From Bryobacterales bacterium (GTDB lineage Bacteria > Acidobacteriota > Terriglobia > Bryobacterales > Bryobacteraceae), in contig CANIIC010000005.1 in NCBI GenBank assembly GCA_947467395.1, positions 1 through 53,945 on the forward strand: 53,945 nucleotides of DNA, read 5' to 3'. Position 1 is the first letter of the stretch. Every line of letters starts with the position of its first letter. The notes beneath the pieces were generated by a model that worked only from the letters and a program-made list of their open reading frames with translations, made no database searches and was not told the DNA's origin. Made by a program: the position numbers and the translations under genes. Positions 34,472 to 45,301 of this stretch are shown piece after piece.

Positions 34472-36127
34472 TTACGCGGCGGAGCGGCTCAACGAAGCGG
34501 CGATGTCAGCCTCCGCGGTGGTGATCGGCAATACGCCGAACTTGTCCACCAGCACGCCAACCAGCGCCGGGGTGAGGAACGCCGGAAGCGTCGGCCCCAG
34601 TCGGACGTTGCGCACGCCGAGCGCCAGCAGCGTCAGAAGGACCGCAGCAGCTTTTTGCTCGAACCACGACACGATCAGCGACAGCGGCAGTTCATTCACG
34701 CCGCACTGGAACGCATTGGCCAGCGCGAGCGCAATCTGAATCGCCGAGTAGCTATCGTTGCACTGGCCGACGTCCAGCAGTCTCGGCAAGCCACCGATGG
34801 TGCCGTGATCTTCCATGTTGAATCGGAACTTGCCGCAGCCCAGCGTGAGCAGAATCGTGTCCTTCGGGGCCTTCTCGGCAAAGTCGGTGTAGTAGTTGCG
34901 TCCCGGAGCCGCGCCGTCGCAGCCGCCGATCAGGAAGAAGTGCTTCACGGCGCCGCTCTTCACGGCATCGATGACTTTGTCCGCCACGCCCAGCACGGTG
35001 TCTTTGCCGAAGCCGATGAGGATTGTCTTCTCGGGCGCGGTTTCCGTGAAGCCGGGCAGAGCCTGGGCCGCCTGCACCACCGTCGCGTAGTCGTCGTGAG
35101 TGATGTGCCGCACGCCGGGCCAGCCCACCGGGCCCGTGGTGAAGATGCGGTTGCGATACGAAGCCTGCGGTTCGATCAGGCAGTTGGAGGTCATCACGAT
35201 CGGGCCAGGGAAAGCAGCGAACTCCAACTGTTGGTTCTGCCACGCCGTACCGTAGTTGCCCGCCAAGTTCGGGTACGCCTTCATCTTCGGATACGAGTGC
35301 GCGGGTAGCAGTTCACCGTGCGTGTAGACCTTGATGTCGGTACCCTTGACAGCTTCCAGAATCGCGTGCAGATCGCGCAGGTCATGGCCGGAGACCAAGA
35401 TCGCCTTGCCGGCAACGGGCGTGGTGCGCACGTTGGTCGGCTCAGGGATGCCGAAGGTGCCGGTGTTGGCGGCATCCAGCATGCCCATCACCTTGAAGTT
35501 CAGAGTTCCCAGTGCCAGAGCTTCGTTCAGGAGCACACCGATATCGGTTGGATCGCTCGCGAGCAGGTCCAGCGCATGCGCGATGCCCGCGCCCACTTCT
35601 TCGCTCGACTGGCCGAGGACGTCGGCATGGTGCGCATAGGCGGCCACACCCTTTAGTCCGTACAGCACCAACGAGCGCAGGCCCACGACGTCTTCCCCGA
35701 CGAGCTCGATGCCGGCCCGCACGGACGCCGGACTCGCCTGCTTTAGGAGTCCAGTTAGATCCCCAGCCGGAACAAACGCGGCCGGTCCGCCCAGCGGTGC
35801 GGCCCCAGGAGCCGCTGCTTCATAGGCCGCGCGCACGCGGTCGCGGATCTTCGCCGCCTCACCGATCAGTTCCACGAAGCGAGCCCGATTGAAGTTCACG
35901 TTGGTCAGCGTCGTGAACAGCCCGAAGAGAATGAAGTGGTCGGCAGCGGCGTCCGTTTTGCCGAGTGCATGCAGGCGCGTGGAGTACTGCCCGATGCCCT
36001 TCAATTGGTGGATCAGGATGTCCTGCAGGTCCGCCGTCGTCTCATCCTTGCCGCACACGCCCTTTGCGGTCGCACATCCCGCGCCGGTTTCGGTTCTCGT
36101 CGTCTGTTCGCACTGGTAACAAAACAT
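34472..36127 (-). CDS. hcp: Hybrid-cluster protein (NO / hydroxylamine reductase)
   Basis: A 551-residue Hcp. The N-terminal Cys pattern MFCYQCEQT through [12 protein letters not shown] is Cx2C-x11-C-x6-C, the class II pattern of enteric Hcp. Hybrid-cluster ligands lie in the later conserved blocks ([61 protein letters not shown]). The enzyme reduces NO to N2O or hydroxylamine to ammonia under low oxygen. The ATG at 36127 with a perfect AGGAGG decides the start; a longer in-frame reading to 36289 is rejected. An NsrR-like operator lies directly upstream. It forms an operon with hcr. Confidence 0.93.
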   Translation of the reverse strand: MFCYQCEQTTRTETGAGCATAKGVCGKDETTADLQDILIHQLKGIGQYSTRLHALGKTDAAADHFILFGLFTTLTNVNFNRARFVELIGEAAKIRDRVRAAYEAAAPGAAPLGGPAAFVPAGDLTGLLKQASPASVRAGIELVGEDVVGLRSLVLYGLKGVAAYAHHADVLGQSSEEVGAGIAHALDLLASDPTDIGVLLNEALALGTLNFKVMGMLDAANTGTFGIPEPTNVRTTPVAGKAILVSGHDLRDLHAILEAVKGTDIKVYTHGELLPAHSYPKMKAYPNLAGNYGTAWQNQQLEFAAFPGPIVMTSNCLIEPQASYRNRIFTTGPVGWPGVRHITHDDYATVVQAAQALPGFTETAPEKTILIGFGKDTVLGVADKVIDAVKSGAVKHFFLIGGCDGAAPGRNYYTDFAEKAPKDTILLTLGCGKFRFNMEDHGTIGGLPRLLDVGQCNDSYSAIQIALALANAFQCGVNELPLSLIVSWFEQKAAAVLLTLLALGVRNVRLGPTLPAFLTPALVGVLVDKFGVLPITTAEADIAASLSRSAA

Positions 36128-36145
36128 GATTCCTCCTGAGATTGA

Positions 36146-36168
36146 AAGCTGTAAATGAAATGCATCGT
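36146..36168 (-). promoter_or_regulatory. NsrR-like operator upstream of hcp
   Basis: On the minus strand, ACGATGCATTTCATTTAC followed by AGCTT matches the 23-bp enteric NsrR consensus at 17 positions, including GATGCATTT. It lies about 20 bp before the hcp start. NsrR controls hcp-hcr in enteric bacteria; that the same regulator acts here is inferred. Confidence 0.5.
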
Positions 36169-36197
36169 TGCAAGTGGGATGCCAAAATGAAGTGGCG

Positions 36198-36222
36198 ATC
36201 TCGCGCGGTTTTCTGGCGAGAT
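36198..36222. promoter_or_regulatory. T-N11-A dyad between hcp and the secreted-protein gene
   Basis: ATCTCGC (36198-36204) and GCGAGAT (36216-36222) are perfect complements separated by 11 bp. It may serve either divergent gene. The remaining about 200 bp to 36417 show no other feature. Confidence 0.35.
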
Positions 36223-36416
36223 GCGCGCCGGTTCGGCCTCGCGCTTTGGTCAGCTCGCTCATACGACTGGGCCCGTTGCGCGATTTCACCCGAAACGGGC
36301 GGCATGACGACCTATGAAGTCTCAGCGGTGCTCTCCGTGAGTCTTCGATTCGTGTTAGATTGATCCACGGTGGATCCGTGCACAGGTGTTGCCGTCTGCC
36401 CCAGGAGGATCAGGGA

Positions 36417-37277
36417 ATGCGTAGACAGTCCAGTTATGTAGCCGCGGCATTTTTGATGGTGGGGCTCGTGGGAGTTGTACGAGCTCAGGCTCCCGCGCCT
36501 CCGCAGGGAAACGGTCTGTTCCTGGGCACGAATCAAACACCGCAACAGGGGCGTGGAGGCCGCGGAGGCAACGCGGGTCCTGCCGCACCTGCACCGCGCG
36601 ACGCTTCGGGCAAGATCATTATTGGAGCGCTCCCGAATGAGCGTCAGGGACTGTGGGTCCCCGGGCCGGCGCAGGTTGCCGATGCCAAGGACGTGCCTTT
36701 CCAGCCGTGGGCGAAAGCAGTTTATGACTATCGCCAAACCACTGAGCTAGAGCCGCATACGCGCTGCAAGGCATCGGGCGGTCCGCGCCAGTTCGTGACT
36801 CCCTACGGCGTCGAGATCACGGAGATCCCCGAGCTGAAGCGCCTGTTCATTTGGGACATCGGCGGTCCTCATACGTTCCGGGAAGTGTACATGGACGGGC
36901 GGACGCATCCGGACAATATCTCGCCGACTAACTATGGCCACTCCATCGGCTGGTGGGATGGAGACACGCTGGTCATCGACACGGTGGGCTTCAACGAAGA
37001 TTTCTGGTTCGAGCGCCGCGGCCTACCGCACACAGAGAGCCTGCACCTCATTGAGAAGCTGACCCGCACCTCACACGATGTGATGCAATACCGCGTCACG
37101 GTGGACGATCCGCAAGCCTACACGGCGGCGTTTTCCGGCGGCTTCGATCTGCGCTACAACGGCAACAACGAACTGTTCGAGTACATGTGCCAGCAGGCGA
37201 ACTACGCGCACGAACTGATGGTGGGCCGCGACGCCAGCGACAAAACGATCAGCCGTAGCAGCGAGATCATTCCTTAG
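36417..37277 (+). CDS. Secreted protein of unknown function (paralog of 13304-14074)
   Basis: The 286-residue protein starts at ATG 36417, 8 nt after AGGAGG, and has a signal peptide (SSYVAAAFLMVGLVGVVRAQ) followed by a Pro/Gly-rich linker (NQTPQQGRGGRGGNAGP). The folded part has RCKASGGPRQFVTPYG, IWDIGGPHTFREVYMDGRTHP, YGHSIGWWDGDTLVIDTVGF and DDPQAYTAAFSGG. It shares the WDGDxLVV(D/E)TxGF and DDP(K/Q)AYT blocks with the protein at 13304. No catalytic residues are known for the family. A strong terminator follows, so it is monocistronic. Confidence 0.78.
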   Translation: MRRQSSYVAAAFLMVGLVGVVRAQAPAPPQGNGLFLGTNQTPQQGRGGRGGNAGPAAPAPRDASGKIIIGALPNERQGLWVPGPAQVADAKDVPFQPWAKAVYDYRQTTELEPHTRCKASGGPRQFVTPYGVEITEIPELKRLFIWDIGGPHTFREVYMDGRTHPDNISPTNYGHSIGWWDGDTLVIDTVGFNEDFWFERRGLPHTESLHLIEKLTRTSHDVMQYRVTVDDPQAYTAAFSGGFDLRYNGNNELFEYMCQQANYAHELMVGRDASDKTISRSSEIIP

Positions 37278-37306
37278 TCTGCGTTCTACTCAACCGCACG
37301 AATCCA

Positions 37307-37348
37307 TCGACCGCCGCTCACTCGCCGTGAGCGGCGGTCGACGTTTTA
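37307..37348 (+). terminator. Strong Rho-independent terminator
   Basis: TCGACCGCCGCTCAC (37307-37321) and GTGAGCGGCGGTCGA (37327-37341) form a perfect 15-bp stem with a 5-nt loop, followed by CGTTTTA. It ends the transcript of the gene at 36417-37277 just before the cytochrome gene. Confidence 0.85.
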
Positions 37349-37364
37349 TGATGAAGTCTGCGGG

Positions 37365-39587
37365 ATGAAGCACTCCTACACAGCCTGGGTGGTGTTGCTG
37401 TGCGGAACCGTGCTTGCGCTGGCGTCTTGGTCCCGGAGTGAGGCGCAGGAACCCGCAGCGGCGAATCCCTACGTGGATGCTTCCACCTGCGCCACTTGTC
37501 ACGCCGACATCGCCCGCTCTTATGCCAACACGGGCATGGCGCGATCCTTCTATCCGCTGCGCGCGGCCGATGTGCCGAGTCCCAAGCCGTACTTCCATGC
37601 TGCCTCCGGCACCTGGTATGAGATCGTCGCCAAGGAGGGCGGCTGGGTGCAGCGCTGGTGGCAGGACGGACTCAACGGGCAGCAGGAGAACTCGGGAGAA
37701 TCCAAGATCGATTTCGTGATGGGCTCGGGCAATCACGTCCGCACCTATCTGCATCGCACCGCGCGCGGCACGCTGACGATGCTGCCGTTGGCTTGGTACT
37801 CGGAAGACGGAGGCACGTGGGCCTTGAATCCAGGGCTCGACGTGAGCGACCCGCAGGGGAACCGGAAGATCGGCTATGACTGCATGTTCTGTCATAACTC
37901 CTATCCTTCCGCGATCCCGCCGGGCCATGAGGACCCGCGAGCGGAGCCCGTATATCCGGAGAAGTTGCCGCAGGGCATTGATTGTCAGCGCTGCCATGGG
38001 CCGGGTGGCAATCACATAAAGGTGGTGGGGCAGGCCGGGGCGAAGGCGGCCGATATTCGTGCCAGCATCGTGAATCCGGCGCGACTGGGCAAGGATCGGG
38101 CCATGGAAGTGTGTATGCAGTGTCACCTGGAAACATCGAGTTTCCCGCTGCCGAACGCCATCCGTCGTTTCGATCGCGAACCATTTTCCTACCGTGCGGG
38201 TGAGCCGCTGAGTTCCTTTGAACTATTTTTCGATCACGCGCCGGGCACCGGCCGAGACGCCAAGTTTGAGATCGTGAACTCGGTCTACCGGCTACGCCAA
38301 TCGCAGTGTTTCCTGCAGAGCAAGGGCGATCTGGGTTGCACCACATGTCATGATCCGCACAATATCCAGCACGGCCAGGAAGCTGCCTCTGGGTACAACC
38401 AGAAATGCGTGGGATGCCACCAGGCGGGAACGATCGCGGTGCAGTCGCATTCTGCGGGTAGCGACTGTGTCAGTTGCCACATGCCGAAGCGGCGGACCGA
38501 AGACGTCATCCATGTGGTGATGACGGATCACCTGATTCAGCGGCGCGCGCCTGCGGATCCACTGGCGATGTTCCCGGAAAAGCGTGGCTCCGAGGCGGAT
38601 TATCGCGGTGAGGTGGTGCCGTATGGAGAGAAGGACGACCTCTACACGGCAGTCGCGCAGGTGATGCATCGCAGCAATCTCGAAGCAGGGATTCCTCGGC
38701 TGCAAGCCGAGATCGCCCGACAGAAGCCGCAGCGTCCGGAGCCGTACATCGAACTGGGTGACGGGTTGCAGAAAGTGGGACGTTCCCAAGAGGCGGCTGC
38801 GGCGTATCGAGTCGCGATTGAGAAGAGGCCGGATTCTGCGTTGTTGTGGGCTCGACTGGCGATGCCATTGCGCTCGCTGCGCCAATCCAGGGAGCCACTC
38901 GAGGCTCTGCTGAAAGCCGTGGAACTGGATCCGAACGATCCCGATGCCTGGTACAACCTCGGGCTGCTGCAATCGGACTTGGGCGATAAACGGTCGGCCA
39001 TCGATGCGTTCCGAAAATCCATCGCCCTGGATTCTGAATTCGCCGATAGTCGCAACGCACTGGGTACAGCGCTCGCGGAGACGGGTCAACTAGCGCAGGC
39101 GGAAGCAGAATTGCGCGGAGCGTTGCGAATTCGGCCCACGATGCAGTCGGCTCACGCGTATCTGGCGTACTTGTCGGCAAATCGTGGCGATCTCAATCAG
39201 GCGATTTGGCACTATGCGCGGGCCGGAGACGGCGCAGCCAATCAGCTCAGTTACGGCATCGCTCTGGCTCGCCTGAACCGCTTGACGGAAGCGCGCACGC
39301 ACCTGGAGAAGTCGCTGGAAGTCGACTCACGGCAGCCTGTGGCGCATGAGATTGTGGGCCGCTTGCTGGAAGCGGAAGGCAAAGTACCCGAAGCTGCTTC
39401 GCATTATCGGGACGCGATTCGCCTGCAGCCCACATTCCGTAGAGCGCACGCGGACCTCGGCGGGCTGCTGTTGCGTCAGGGCGATCGGGCCGGCGCGACC
39501 GCAGAGTTTCGGCTCGCGCAGTCGGATGCCGACCCGGAAGTTCGGGCGATGGCGGCCGCAGGTTTGGCCGCCATCGGCGTACGATAA
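37365..39587 (+). CDS. Secreted heptaheme cytochrome c with C-terminal TPR domain
   Basis: The 740-residue protein has a signal peptide (AWVVLLCGTVLALASW) and seven CxxCH heme sites at residues 42, 173, 207, 250, 325, 348 and 368 (CATCH, CMFCH, CQRCH, CMQCH, CTTCH, CVGCH, CVSCH). The first is separated from the others by about 125 residues containing WYEIVAKEGGWVQRWW. From about 430 to the end are at least seven TPR repeats (for example DAWYNLGLLQSDLGDKRSAI, AHADLGGLLLRQGDRAGA). The heme spacing resembles NrfA/c554-like multiheme redox proteins of soil acidobacteria. It probably passes electrons in the periplasm and docks partners with the TPRs. No quinone-oxidising membrane subunit is adjacent. 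It ends 5 bp before the convergent katG. Confidence 0.85.
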   Translation: MKHSYTAWVVLLCGTVLALASWSRSEAQEPAAANPYVDASTCATCHADIARSYANTGMARSFYPLRAADVPSPKPYFHAASGTWYEIVAKEGGWVQRWWQDGLNGQQENSGESKIDFVMGSGNHVRTYLHRTARGTLTMLPLAWYSEDGGTWALNPGLDVSDPQGNRKIGYDCMFCHNSYPSAIPPGHEDPRAEPVYPEKLPQGIDCQRCHGPGGNHIKVVGQAGAKAADIRASIVNPARLGKDRAMEVCMQCHLETSSFPLPNAIRRFDREPFSYRAGEPLSSFELFFDHAPGTGRDAKFEIVNSVYRLRQSQCFLQSKGDLGCTTCHDPHNIQHGQEAASGYNQKCVGCHQAGTIAVQSHSAGSDCVSCHMPKRRTEDVIHVVMTDHLIQRRAPADPLAMFPEKRGSEADYRGEVVPYGEKDDLYTAVAQVMHRSNLEAGIPRLQAEIARQKPQRPEPYIELGDGLQKVGRSQEAAAAYRVAIEKRPDSALLWARLAMPLRSLRQSREPLEALLKAVELDPNDPDAWYNLGLLQSDLGDKRSAIDAFRKSIALDSEFADSRNALGTALAETGQLAQAEAELRGALRIRPTMQSAHAYLAYLSANRGDLNQAIWHYARAGDGAANQLSYGIALARLNRLTEARTHLEKSLEVDSRQPVAHEIVGRLLEAEGKVPEAASHYRDAIRLQPTFRRAHADLGGLLLRQGDRAGATAEFRLAQSDADPEVRAMAAAGLAAIGVR

Positions 39588-39592
39588 CGAAA

Positions 39593-41949
<2,357 letters not shown>

Positions 41950-43611
41950 ATGACCGCTCGTTTGTTGGTGTTGCTCGCGATGTCCGCGTCCCTGTGGGCG
42001 CAAGGAGGCCGCGGCGGCGCCCCTAGTCGCGAAGCGCCGGTGAAACCTGTGCCGTTCGATCGCTTATTGAAGGCGAATCAGGAGCCGCAGAACTGGATGA
42101 CGTACTCGGGCAACCTGAGCGGCCAGCGCCACAGTGCACTGACGCAGATCAGCCCAGCGAACGCGCAGGATTTGGTTTTGAAGTGGGTCTTCCAATCGAA
42201 ATCGCTCGACAAGCATGAAGTGACGCCTCTGGTAGTCGACGGAGTCATGTACACCGTGCAGAGCCCCAACGATGTGTTCGCACTGGACGCGGCCACGGGC
42301 AAGACCATCTGGCAATACTTCCACAAACCGGCCGAAGGTACGCGCAATCCTTGCTGCGGCAATCTCACCCGTGGCGTCGCGATCGTTGGAGACAAGATCT
42401 TCCTCGCCGCGCTCGATGCCAAGATGATCGCCATCGATGCGAAGACCGGTAAGGAAGTGTGGAACACGCAGATCGCCGACTACAAGCAGCAGTACGCGAT
42501 GACTGTTGCTCCGCTGGTGGTGAAAGACAAAGTGATCTCCGGCGTCGCGGGCGGGGAACACGGCGTGCGCGGCTTCGTGGCCGCCTATGATGTGAACACC
42601 GGCAAGGAAGCCTGGCGCTTCAACACCGTGCCTGGTCCTGGCGAAGCGGGCTACGAAACCTGGATGGGCAAAGACGGCAAGCCCAACGATTCCTACCTGC
42701 ACGGCGGCGCTCCCATCTGGATCACCGGTACCTATGATCCGGAAACGAACCTCACGCTGTGGACCACCGGCAACGCGGGTCCCGACTACAACGGCGACAA
42801 CCGCATTGGCGACAACCTCTACTCTTCCTCGGTGATCGCGCTCGATGCAGACACCGGCAAGCTGAAGTGGCATTATCAGTTCTCGCCGCATGACGAATTC
42901 GATTGGGACGCGACGCAGGTTCCCGTGTTGGCTGACACCACAATCAAAGGCGTCTCTCGCAAGACGATGATGCTGGCGAATCGCAACGGCGTGTTCTACG
43001 TCCTCGATCGCAAGACCGGCGAGTTCCTGTCCGGCAACTCCTTCACCAAGACCAACTGGTACACGGGCTTCGACGAAAAGGGCCGCCCCATGCGCGCTCC
43101 CGGCATTCTGCCGACGGCGCAAGGGACCTTGGTGTATCCGGGCAATCAGGGCGGAACCAACTGGTACAACCCGTCCTTCAGCCCGACCACTGGCTTGTTC
43201 TACATCCCGGCGTGGGAGAACAGCTCCAGCACGTATAAAAAGGGCGAAGAAGTGCCGGAGTTCCACGATCAACAGAGCTTCATCGGCATCGGCCCGGGCC
43301 GTGGCAACACTGGCGATGACGTGTTTAGTTCGATCATCGCGATGGATCCCAGCACCAACCAACGCAAGTGGACCTTCCGGTTGTCGGCTCCGTCCACAGA
43401 AGGCGGCGTGCTGACGACCGCATCGAACGTATTGTTCGCTGGCGGACGCGACGGTCAGTTCGTTGCCCTGAACGCGGCGGATGGGAAGCTGCTGTGGGAG
43501 ACGAACCTCGGCCCCTCGGTTTCGGCGGGACCGATGACGTACATGGTCAACGGCAAGCAGTACATCAGCGTGCAGTGCGGAACGGGTTTGTACACGTTCG
43601 CACTGCGCTAG
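41950..43611 (+). CDS. PQQ-dependent alcohol dehydrogenase-like quinoprotein
   Basis: The 553-residue protein has a signal peptide (LLVLLAMSASLWAQ) and the methanol/ethanol dehydrogenase propeller. Vicinal Cys135-Cys136 (RNPCCGN) would form the ring disulfide over PQQ. Metal and catalytic residues are Glu203 (GGEHG), Asn275 (TTGNAGPDYNGDNR) and Asp318 (HDEFDWDATQ). Asp320, two residues after the catalytic Asp, is at the position that marks lanthanide-binding alcohol dehydrogenases; MxaF has Ala there. It lacks a fused heme domain, so a separate cytochrome (possibly the heptaheme protein nearby) would accept electrons. It differs from the other two PQQ enzymes of the window, which are glucose dehydrogenase-like. 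The GAGGC before the ATG is a fair ribosome site. Confidence 0.87.
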   Translation: MTARLLVLLAMSASLWAQGGRGGAPSREAPVKPVPFDRLLKANQEPQNWMTYSGNLSGQRHSALTQISPANAQDLVLKWVFQSKSLDKHEVTPLVVDGVMYTVQSPNDVFALDAATGKTIWQYFHKPAEGTRNPCCGNLTRGVAIVGDKIFLAALDAKMIAIDAKTGKEVWNTQIADYKQQYAMTVAPLVVKDKVISGVAGGEHGVRGFVAAYDVNTGKEAWRFNTVPGPGEAGYETWMGKDGKPNDSYLHGGAPIWITGTYDPETNLTLWTTGNAGPDYNGDNRIGDNLYSSSVIALDADTGKLKWHYQFSPHDEFDWDATQVPVLADTTIKGVSRKTMMLANRNGVFYVLDRKTGEFLSGNSFTKTNWYTGFDEKGRPMRAPGILPTAQGTLVYPGNQGGTNWYNPSFSPTTGLFYIPAWENSSSTYKKGEEVPEFHDQQSFIGIGPGRGNTGDDVFSSIIAMDPSTNQRKWTFRLSAPSTEGGVLTTASNVLFAGGRDGQFVALNAADGKLLWETNLGPSVSAGPMTYMVNGKQYISVQCGTGLYTFALR

Positions 43612-43623
43612 AGTTGCAGAGGT

Positions 43624-45282
43624 TCAGCCAACCTTTGTTTCGTAGTTCATCTGTTGCGCATCCTTGGCCACGGCCTCCGCAGTTCCTTCCGTGGTCAAGG
43701 TGAGGCGAATGGCCCAGAAGAAGATGGTCAGCGCGAAACCAATCACGGCCGCGATGTCGACCCAGTCGGGAAGCAGATTAGACGGGTGTTCGCCATAGCG
43801 GCCGATGGCTCCGAGGATCACGTGTCCACCCAGCCAGGGACCAATCCACAGTGCGTTGCGAATCGTGTGAGACGCGGCAGTGCCGGTGCGCCAAGCTCCA
43901 AACGCGAACAGCACCAAGCCGACCAGCATGGCACACGCGAGCTTCCAGGTCGCGTCATAGCCGCCCCAGTAAATGATCAGGTTGGCGGAGCAAAAGGCTG
44001 CGGGCAGAACCAGCTTGGGCAGAGGCGCTCGGTAGGCGCGCGGCCGATGTCCGTCCACCCGATGCAGTGCGGCCAGCGAGATCGGCGCGAAGGCGTACAT
44101 GATGGCCGTGGCTCCGGTGATCACGTTTACCAGTGCGTTCCAGCTCTTGAAGGGGCCCAAGGCGAGGGTCCCGATCGCTGCGGCCATGATGACGGAGACG
44201 AACGGCGCGCCTTTCTTGTTGGTCATCGATAGAGCGCTCGGCATCTCGCGCTCTTCTCCTAGAGCATAAGAGATGCGCGCTGCCGCGCCGACGAACACGA
44301 CGCCGGAGCCCGCCGGTGAAATGACAGCGTCGATGATGAGCGTCTTGGCAAGCCAGCCCGCGCCAACCGCGAGGGCTAGCGTGTACCAAGCTCCGAAATC
44401 CGATGGATCCGTGCCGAGCGGCTTGGCCCATCCCGAGACGATGTTGTGGGTGTCGAGTCCGCCGATCATCACGATCTGCAGCAGCGTGTAGGTGATGGCG
44501 CCGATGGCCATGGCGGTGAGGATCGCGCGCGATAGGTCTCTCTTCGGGTTACTGGCTTCGCCGGCAAGTTGGATGGCCTGTTCGAAGCCTTGCAGTCCGA
44601 ACACCACGCCACCGCTCAGCGCGGCGAAGACGCCATGGAACCCGAACGGCAGGAAGCCACCGCCCGCGTGAAAGTTAGCGGGCTCAAACTTGAGCGTGGC
44701 TACGACTCCAACCGCCAGCAGCGGCACGGCAGCCTTCCACAACACCACGATCACGTTGCTCTCGGAGAGGAACTTCGCACCCGCGAGGTTGATCACCATG
44801 AACAGCGCCATCAAGCCCACAGCGACGAGTAAGCCGCGGCTGTTGAGCAGTCCGGCGTTGTCGCCAGACGTGTTGATCATGCCGAAGTTCTGATTCACCC
44901 AACTAATGCTGTTGATGTAGGCGATGGCGGCCAGCGCCTCAATGGGAGCGGTGAAGGTCGCTTGCAGCCATGCGGCCCATCCGGCGGTGAAGCCCGCGAT
45001 CGGACCATGTGAGTAGTAGGGGAACCTCGCCGATCCACCCGCGACCGGATACGTCGCGCCCAGTTCCGCGTAGGTCAACGCGAGCAGTGAGAGCATGCAC
45101 GCGCCAATCAACCACGAGAGAATCGACGCTGGCCCAGCCTTTTCCGCTGCATTGAGCGCACCCAGCAGCCAGCCCGATCCAATGATCGATCCCAGCGAGA
45201 TGAACATCAGTCCGTAAAAGCCGACGGACCGGCGCAGCGGACCCGCGCGCCCGGCAGACTGCCCGCCCGGTTTGTCGATCAT
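43624..45282 (-). CDS. APC-family amino acid permease
   Basis: A 552-residue, about 12-14-helix inner-membrane permease. The unwound first helix FISLGSIIGSGWLLGAL is the APC signature; ALTYAELGATYPVAGGSARF and LQGFEQAIQLAGEASNPKRDLSRAI also fit amino-acid/polyamine carriers. The substrate is not evident. It lies 19 bp after the SMP-30-like gene in the same direction, so the two may be co-transcribed, and it is convergent with the PQQ gene (12-bp gap). The ribosome site before the ATG is weak. Confidence 0.87.
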   Translation of the reverse strand: MIDKPGGQSAGRAGPLRRSVGFYGLMFISLGSIIGSGWLLGALNAAEKAGPASILSWLIGACMLSLLALTYAELGATYPVAGGSARFPYYSHGPIAGFTAGWAAWLQATFTAPIEALAAIAYINSISWVNQNFGMINTSGDNAGLLNSRGLLVAVGLMALFMVINLAGAKFLSESNVIVVLWKAAVPLLAVGVVATLKFEPANFHAGGGFLPFGFHGVFAALSGGVVFGLQGFEQAIQLAGEASNPKRDLSRAILTAMAIGAITYTLLQIVMIGGLDTHNIVSGWAKPLGTDPSDFGAWYTLALAVGAGWLAKTLIIDAVISPAGSGVVFVGAAARISYALGEEREMPSALSMTNKKGAPFVSVIMAAAIGTLALGPFKSWNALVNVITGATAIMYAFAPISLAALHRVDGHRPRAYRAPLPKLVLPAAFCSANLIIYWGGYDATWKLACAMLVGLVLFAFGAWRTGTAASHTIRNALWIGPWLGGHVILGAIGRYGEHPSNLLPDWVDIAAVIGFALTIFFWAIRLTLTTEGTAEAVAKDAQQMNYETKVG

Positions 45283-45301
45283 CCTATAATCATCCCCGGT
45301 G

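Noticed and set aside
34148-35308. 386-codon plus-strand open frame
   Set aside because: Antisense to hcp and hcr, both well supported; Arg/His/Gln-rich without motifs.
42064-43362. 432-codon minus-strand open frame
   Set aside because: Antisense to the PQQ dehydrogenase gene; low-complexity His/Val/Arg-rich sequence without domain features.
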